The notes under the pieces: model-generated
What the model was told of the DNA's origin: nothing
Database searches by the model: none
What the model saw: only the letters and a program-made list of their open reading frames with translations
Assembly: GCA_903838055.1 (NCBI GenBank)
Contig: CAILWV010000064.1
Location: 1-37,052 of the forward strand
Reading direction: 5' to 3'
Length of the DNA: 37,052 nucleotides
From: an uncultured Bacteroidota bacterium
GTDB taxonomy: Bacteria; Bacteroidota; Bacteroidia; Flavobacteriales; Flavobacteriaceae
Program-made: the position numbers and the translations under genes
In this document: piece by piece, positions 33,946-37,052 of the stretch
Layout of the letters: each line of letters begins with the position of its first letter
Numbering within the stretch: the first letter of the stretch is position 1

Positions 33946-36726
33946 TTAGAAGTTATAAGAAATTCCAAAGTTCCAAGTTCTTCCAAATCCAAAGAAAACT
34001 TTGTTAGCAGTAGCAACACCATTGTAAGTTGCTCCAGCTTGTTCGTAAGTTTGTGTTCCTGATTTAATATCACTTGCAAAAACGTTTGTACTAGACTCCG
34101 CAATATAAACTTTATCAAAAACGTTGTTTACGTTAACTCTGAAATTTACTGATTCTGCTTTATTTTTTCCAACTAACATTTTGTATGAGAAACCAGCGTC
34201 TGCAACACCAAAATTTGGTAATTGTAACGCTCCTTTGTTTACTTCTGTACCGAAACTATTTGGAGAAATATTAGCAAACAATTTATCATAGTAGTTATAG
34301 TTTGCGTCTACAGAAACTCTTTTAACAACTTCATAAGAAGCGCCAACTGCAGCAGTTACTTGAGCAGCATTACCAACTTTTACTTTATCTAAATATAATG
34401 TTTGAGCAGTACCACCAGCAATTGGGTTATTAGAAACGTCAAATCTATTACTAGTTGCATTACCATTATAATACCAATTTCCAACAGATACCATTCCGTT
34501 CAATCTTAATTTAGTTAATAGTTTAGCATTCATATCTAATTCAACACCTGTATGCGTTTCATTTACACCAGAAAAAGTATAATATCCACCAGGATTTGTA
34601 GCTTGATCCGATTCGGTTCCTGTTGTAAATCTGTTTTTCCATGTTGTATAATACACGTTCAAGTTAGCATTAAATACCGAAGAGTGGTATCCGTAACCAG
34701 CTTCTGCTGATTGGATTTTTTCATTAACTAAATTATCATTTACTATAGATGCATTGTTTGGATAAACTGCATTAAAAAATGGTTGTTTAGAGTACATTCC
34801 AGCATTTACAAACACATTCATTTTAGAATTCAAGTTATAGTTAACTCCTGCTTTTACATCTCCACCAATTAAATTTTTATAACCAGTTTTAGCTAAAGGA
34901 TCTGAAGCTAAATATTTAAAATAATCATCTCTTTTAAATCCTTGTTGTGAAACTGCTCCTTGAACAAATGCAGTTAAATTATTTTTAGAATATTCTAATT
35001 GAGAGAAAGCACCATACCAATTTACACTATTAATATTGTAATAATTAATTTTTTGTTGGTAATCAGTACTTACAAATGGATTTCCGCTTGGTTTAGGAGA
35101 ATAAACTGTTGAATAATAGTTGTAAAAACCTAATTGATTAGCATCTGATTTATCTTTATAAGTATCTGCACCATACAAGTTTACTAAGTTTTGATAGTGA
35201 ATTCCTTTATACAATCTTCCTTCCACTCCAAAATCTAAAGTAAGGTTGTCCGTTAATTTTTTATTCAAATTAACAACACCACCATACCAGTTATGAGAAT
35301 TTACAGAAGCAATTTCTGTAATACCTGTACTTAAATCTGTTGCTGAACCTGAAGCTGAACTATTATTAAAACCACCGCTAGAAGCCGTTCTTGTTCCCAT
35401 TGAAGTAGTTTGTCCTGAATTCCATGAATTAATTAAATCAAAATTAATTAAACCATTAGCATCTCTTAAAGGATTTACACCAGTTGAATATGGGTTTTTT
35501 CCCATAATTCCTCCTGTTGAAGTTGTTCCACCACCACGACCCCAAGAGCCATAAACTACAGCAGATAAAGCAGTTTTTTCGTTAATTTTATAATCCCAGT
35601 TAAAAGAAGCAACTGGTTTGTGGTAGTAATTAGTTTTTAAACTAGATTGTTTACCGTTCAAATATCCCCAGTCAGCATTATATCTAATATTTGGTACATC
35701 AATTCCGTTACCATATTTAATATAATCTGCAATTGTAGTAGAAGTAGATCTTTGGTTATGCCATTGTGGAGCTCCAGTAAATGTAACTTGGAAATTGTTT
35801 TTCTTATTTAATTTATATCCTAAAGCAAAGAAATAATTTCCACCTTGAAATCTCGTTCCATCTGCATATTCATTTCCAGAAGTATTGCTTATTAAAACTG
35901 ATGCAGAAAGACCATTTTTCATAAGTCCTGTATTATAAGAAGCTTGTGTTTTTAAATAATTATTATTTGCAACAGAAGTAGCTACAGCTCCACCTTCTTT
36001 CATATCAGAAGTTTTTGTAATTACATTGATAGTTCCTCCTACAGAAGAAATAGCTAATTTAGAAGCACCTAAACCTCTTTGTACTTGCATTGCAGAAGTT
36101 ACGTCAGACAATCCTGCCCAGTTACTCCAATAAACAGAGCTATTTTCCATGTCGTTAACAGGAACGCCGTTAATCATTACCGCAATATTTTTTTGATCAA
36201 ATCCACGAATTACAACTCTTGAATCTCCAAAACCACCACCTGATTTACTTGCATAAACCGAAGGAGTACTTCTTAAAATCTCAGGAAATTCTTGGTTACC
36301 TAATTTTTGTTGAATTTCAGAAGCTCTAATTGTAGAAACAGCAACCGGAGTTTTTCTGTCTTTAGCAACGTCAATTAAATTGCTTTTTACAACAACATCT
36401 TCTAATTGGTTAGAATTAGAAGCTAATTTAATAGTTCCTAAATCTACAGTTTCACCTTTTTTTACTGTAAAGCTTACTGTTTGAGATTTAAATCCAACGT
36501 AAGAAATAACTACTTGACCAGAGGTTGCTGTAGTATTTAATAAAAATTTACCATCCATGTCAGTTGAAGCTCCTGTTGTAGAACCTTTAACAATAACATT
36601 TACACCCGGCAAAGCGCCGTTAAGTTCACTGTCCGTAACCGTTCCTTTTATTTTTCCTTGAGAAAACATGGTTGTAGCCACTAAAAGAAAAAGCATTGAA
36701 AATAAATTAATTGTACTTTTTTTCAT
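33946..36726 (-). CDS. TonB-dependent outer membrane receptor
   Basis: A 926-residue outer membrane receptor. It has a signal peptide (MKKSTINLFSMLFLLVATTMFSQ), a carboxypeptidase-regulatory-like domain at about 24-105 (GTVTDSELNGALPGVNVIVK, GQVVISYVGFKSQTV), a plug domain at about 110-235 (FPEILRSTPSVYAS, RVVIRGFDQKNIAVMINGVP, VQRGLGASKLAISSVGGTIN) and a beta-barrel ending in aromatic F (WNFGISYNF). No SusD-like gene or T9SS partner lies beside it, so it acts as a stand-alone transporter, possibly for a siderophore, a small peptide or another ligand; the substrate cannot be read. Upstream lie TGTTAA direct repeats at 36782-36798 and, farther out, an IS3-family element. Confidence 0.92.
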   Translation of the reverse strand: MKKSTINLFSMLFLLVATTMFSQGKIKGTVTDSELNGALPGVNVIVKGSTTGASTDMDGKFLLNTTATSGQVVISYVGFKSQTVSFTVKKGETVDLGTIKLASNSNQLEDVVVKSNLIDVAKDRKTPVAVSTIRASEIQQKLGNQEFPEILRSTPSVYASKSGGGFGDSRVVIRGFDQKNIAVMINGVPVNDMENSSVYWSNWAGLSDVTSAMQVQRGLGASKLAISSVGGTINVITKTSDMKEGGAVATSVANNNYLKTQASYNTGLMKNGLSASVLISNTSGNEYADGTRFQGGNYFFALGYKLNKKNNFQVTFTGAPQWHNQRSTSTTIADYIKYGNGIDVPNIRYNADWGYLNGKQSSLKTNYYHKPVASFNWDYKINEKTALSAVVYGSWGRGGGTTSTGGIMGKNPYSTGVNPLRDANGLINFDLINSWNSGQTTSMGTRTASSGGFNNSSASGSATDLSTGITEIASVNSHNWYGGVVNLNKKLTDNLTLDFGVEGRLYKGIHYQNLVNLYGADTYKDKSDANQLGFYNYYSTVYSPKPSGNPFVSTDYQQKINYYNINSVNWYGAFSQLEYSKNNLTAFVQGAVSQQGFKRDDYFKYLASDPLAKTGYKNLIGGDVKAGVNYNLNSKMNVFVNAGMYSKQPFFNAVYPNNASIVNDNLVNEKIQSAEAGYGYHSSVFNANLNVYYTTWKNRFTTGTESDQATNPGGYYTFSGVNETHTGVELDMNAKLLTKLRLNGMVSVGNWYYNGNATSNRFDVSNNPIAGGTAQTLYLDKVKVGNAAQVTAAVGASYEVVKRVSVDANYNYYDKLFANISPNSFGTEVNKGALQLPNFGVADAGFSYKMLVGKNKAESVNFRVNVNNVFDKVYIAESSTNVFASDIKSGTQTYEQAGATYNGVATANKVFFGFGRTWNFGISYNF

Positions 36727-36781
36727 GTTGTTTTATTTATTTAAAATTTTATGCAAAATTCTTATTTTATTATTCTGTAAG

Positions 36782-36798
36782 TGTTAATTAAATGTTAA
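36782..36798 (-). promoter_or_regulatory. TGTTAA direct repeat upstream of the second TonB receptor
   Basis: TGTTAA at 36782 and at 36793 start 11 nt apart, with a partial TATTCT match a further 11 nt away at 36771. The spacing equals that of the boxes at 11144 and 15122. It lies about 56 nt before the start codon. Confidence 0.35.
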
Positions 36799-36912
36799 CA
36801 AAATTATTTTTAGTGCATTATTCTTACTTTAATGAAGAAATAAGAAAATATGATAAATTATTAATGCCTTTTTGATGAATATCATAAAAAAACCTCAATG
36901 TTTTTGCAATTA

Positions 36913-37052
36913 TGAACATGCCCCAAAAAGTTAGACGCTATTTGGGGCATTTTTTATGGAAAGAAAAGTTAAGTATGATTACGCATTTAAAGAAGGATGT
37001 GTAAAATTAGTATTAGAAGAGCACCGTTCTTATGGATTTGTATCTAAACTAA
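36913..37052 (+). mobile_element. Left end of an IS3-family insertion sequence (cut by window end)
   Basis: The likely terminal inverted repeat begins near 36913 with TGAACATGCCCCAAAAAG. ATGCCCCAAA (36918-36927) and TTTGGGGCAT (36941-36950) form a 10-bp palindrome just before the transposase start at 36956. This layout is typical of IS3-family elements in flavobacteria. The right end lies outside the window. Confidence 0.75.
36956..37052 (+). CDS. IS3-family transposase OrfA, partial (N-terminus only)
   Basis: Only the first 32 codons are in the window: MERKVKYDYAFKEGCV then KLVLEEHRSYGFVSKL. This is the start of the N-terminal helix-turn-helix of IS3-family OrfA proteins, which bind the element ends. 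The frame is open at the window edge. Whether the full transposase is intact cannot be judged here. Confidence 0.75.
   Translation, partial: MERKVKYDYAFKEGCVKLVLEEHRSYGFVSKL

Noticed and set aside
1..37052. CRISPR array, rRNA genes or a second complete tRNA.
   Set aside because: No regularly spaced direct repeats of CRISPR type, no rRNA-like sequence and no further complete cloverleaf were seen on either strand.

Overview
The window looks like a chromosomal stretch from a member of the Flavobacteriia (Bacteroidota), most likely Flavobacterium or a close relative. The grounds are low GC content, promoters of the TAnnTTTG type, four secreted proteins ending in type IX secretion system (T9SS) type A sorting domains, two TonB-dependent receptors with carboxypeptidase-like N-terminal domains, a single-chain class II glycyl-tRNA synthetase, and an SdhC-SdhA-SdhB succinate dehydrogenase in that gene order.

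Layout. Positions 1-3772 (minus strand) hold a D-2-hydroxyacid dehydrogenase and two T9SS cargo proteins, one with an Omp28-like CxxC region. Positions 3900-7213 are an accessory patch. It starts with an intact tRNA-Ala(GGC) and its terminator. An ATPase/DUF234 gene follows, bracketed by two copies of a 59-nt palindromic repeat. Then come the 3' half of a second tRNA-Ala with its own terminator, a small gene broken at a T8 tract, an HTH regulator, and a small membrane protein resembling short C-terminally sorted proteins. Positions 7321-15150 (minus strand) form a cell-surface locus: a TonB-dependent receptor, a DOMON-like T9SS protein and a 1215-residue beta-helix/Ig-like T9SS protein. Two near-identical 11-bp-periodic boxes lie upstream of the receptor and of the beta-helix gene.

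Positions 15251-17556 hold an alpha/beta hydrolase and an aminopeptidase P. Positions 17673-20322 hold a tightly overlapping three-gene operon: a membrane-anchored unknown, a DoxX-like membrane protein and a ChaN-family protein. A lipoprotein gene follows. Positions 21425-25582 hold sdhCAB, in which a MntA/HepT (MNT-HEPN) toxin-antitoxin pair sits between sdhA and sdhB. Positions 25590-29846 hold a small lipoprotein, a GH92 alpha-mannosidase and an omega-amidase-like nitrilase. Positions 29849-33839 hold an Ig-like lipoprotein, a ComF-family protein and glyQS. The window ends with a second TonB-dependent receptor and the left end of an IS3-family insertion sequence cut by the window edge.

Most genes are ordinary core or surface functions. 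The most unusual structures are the palindrome-bracketed ATPase beside a half-lost tRNA gene, the toxin-antitoxin pair inside the sdh operon, and the shared 11-bp-periodic operator-like boxes in front of surface genes. All functional assignments come from reading the translated sequences and recognised motifs; no database search was run.
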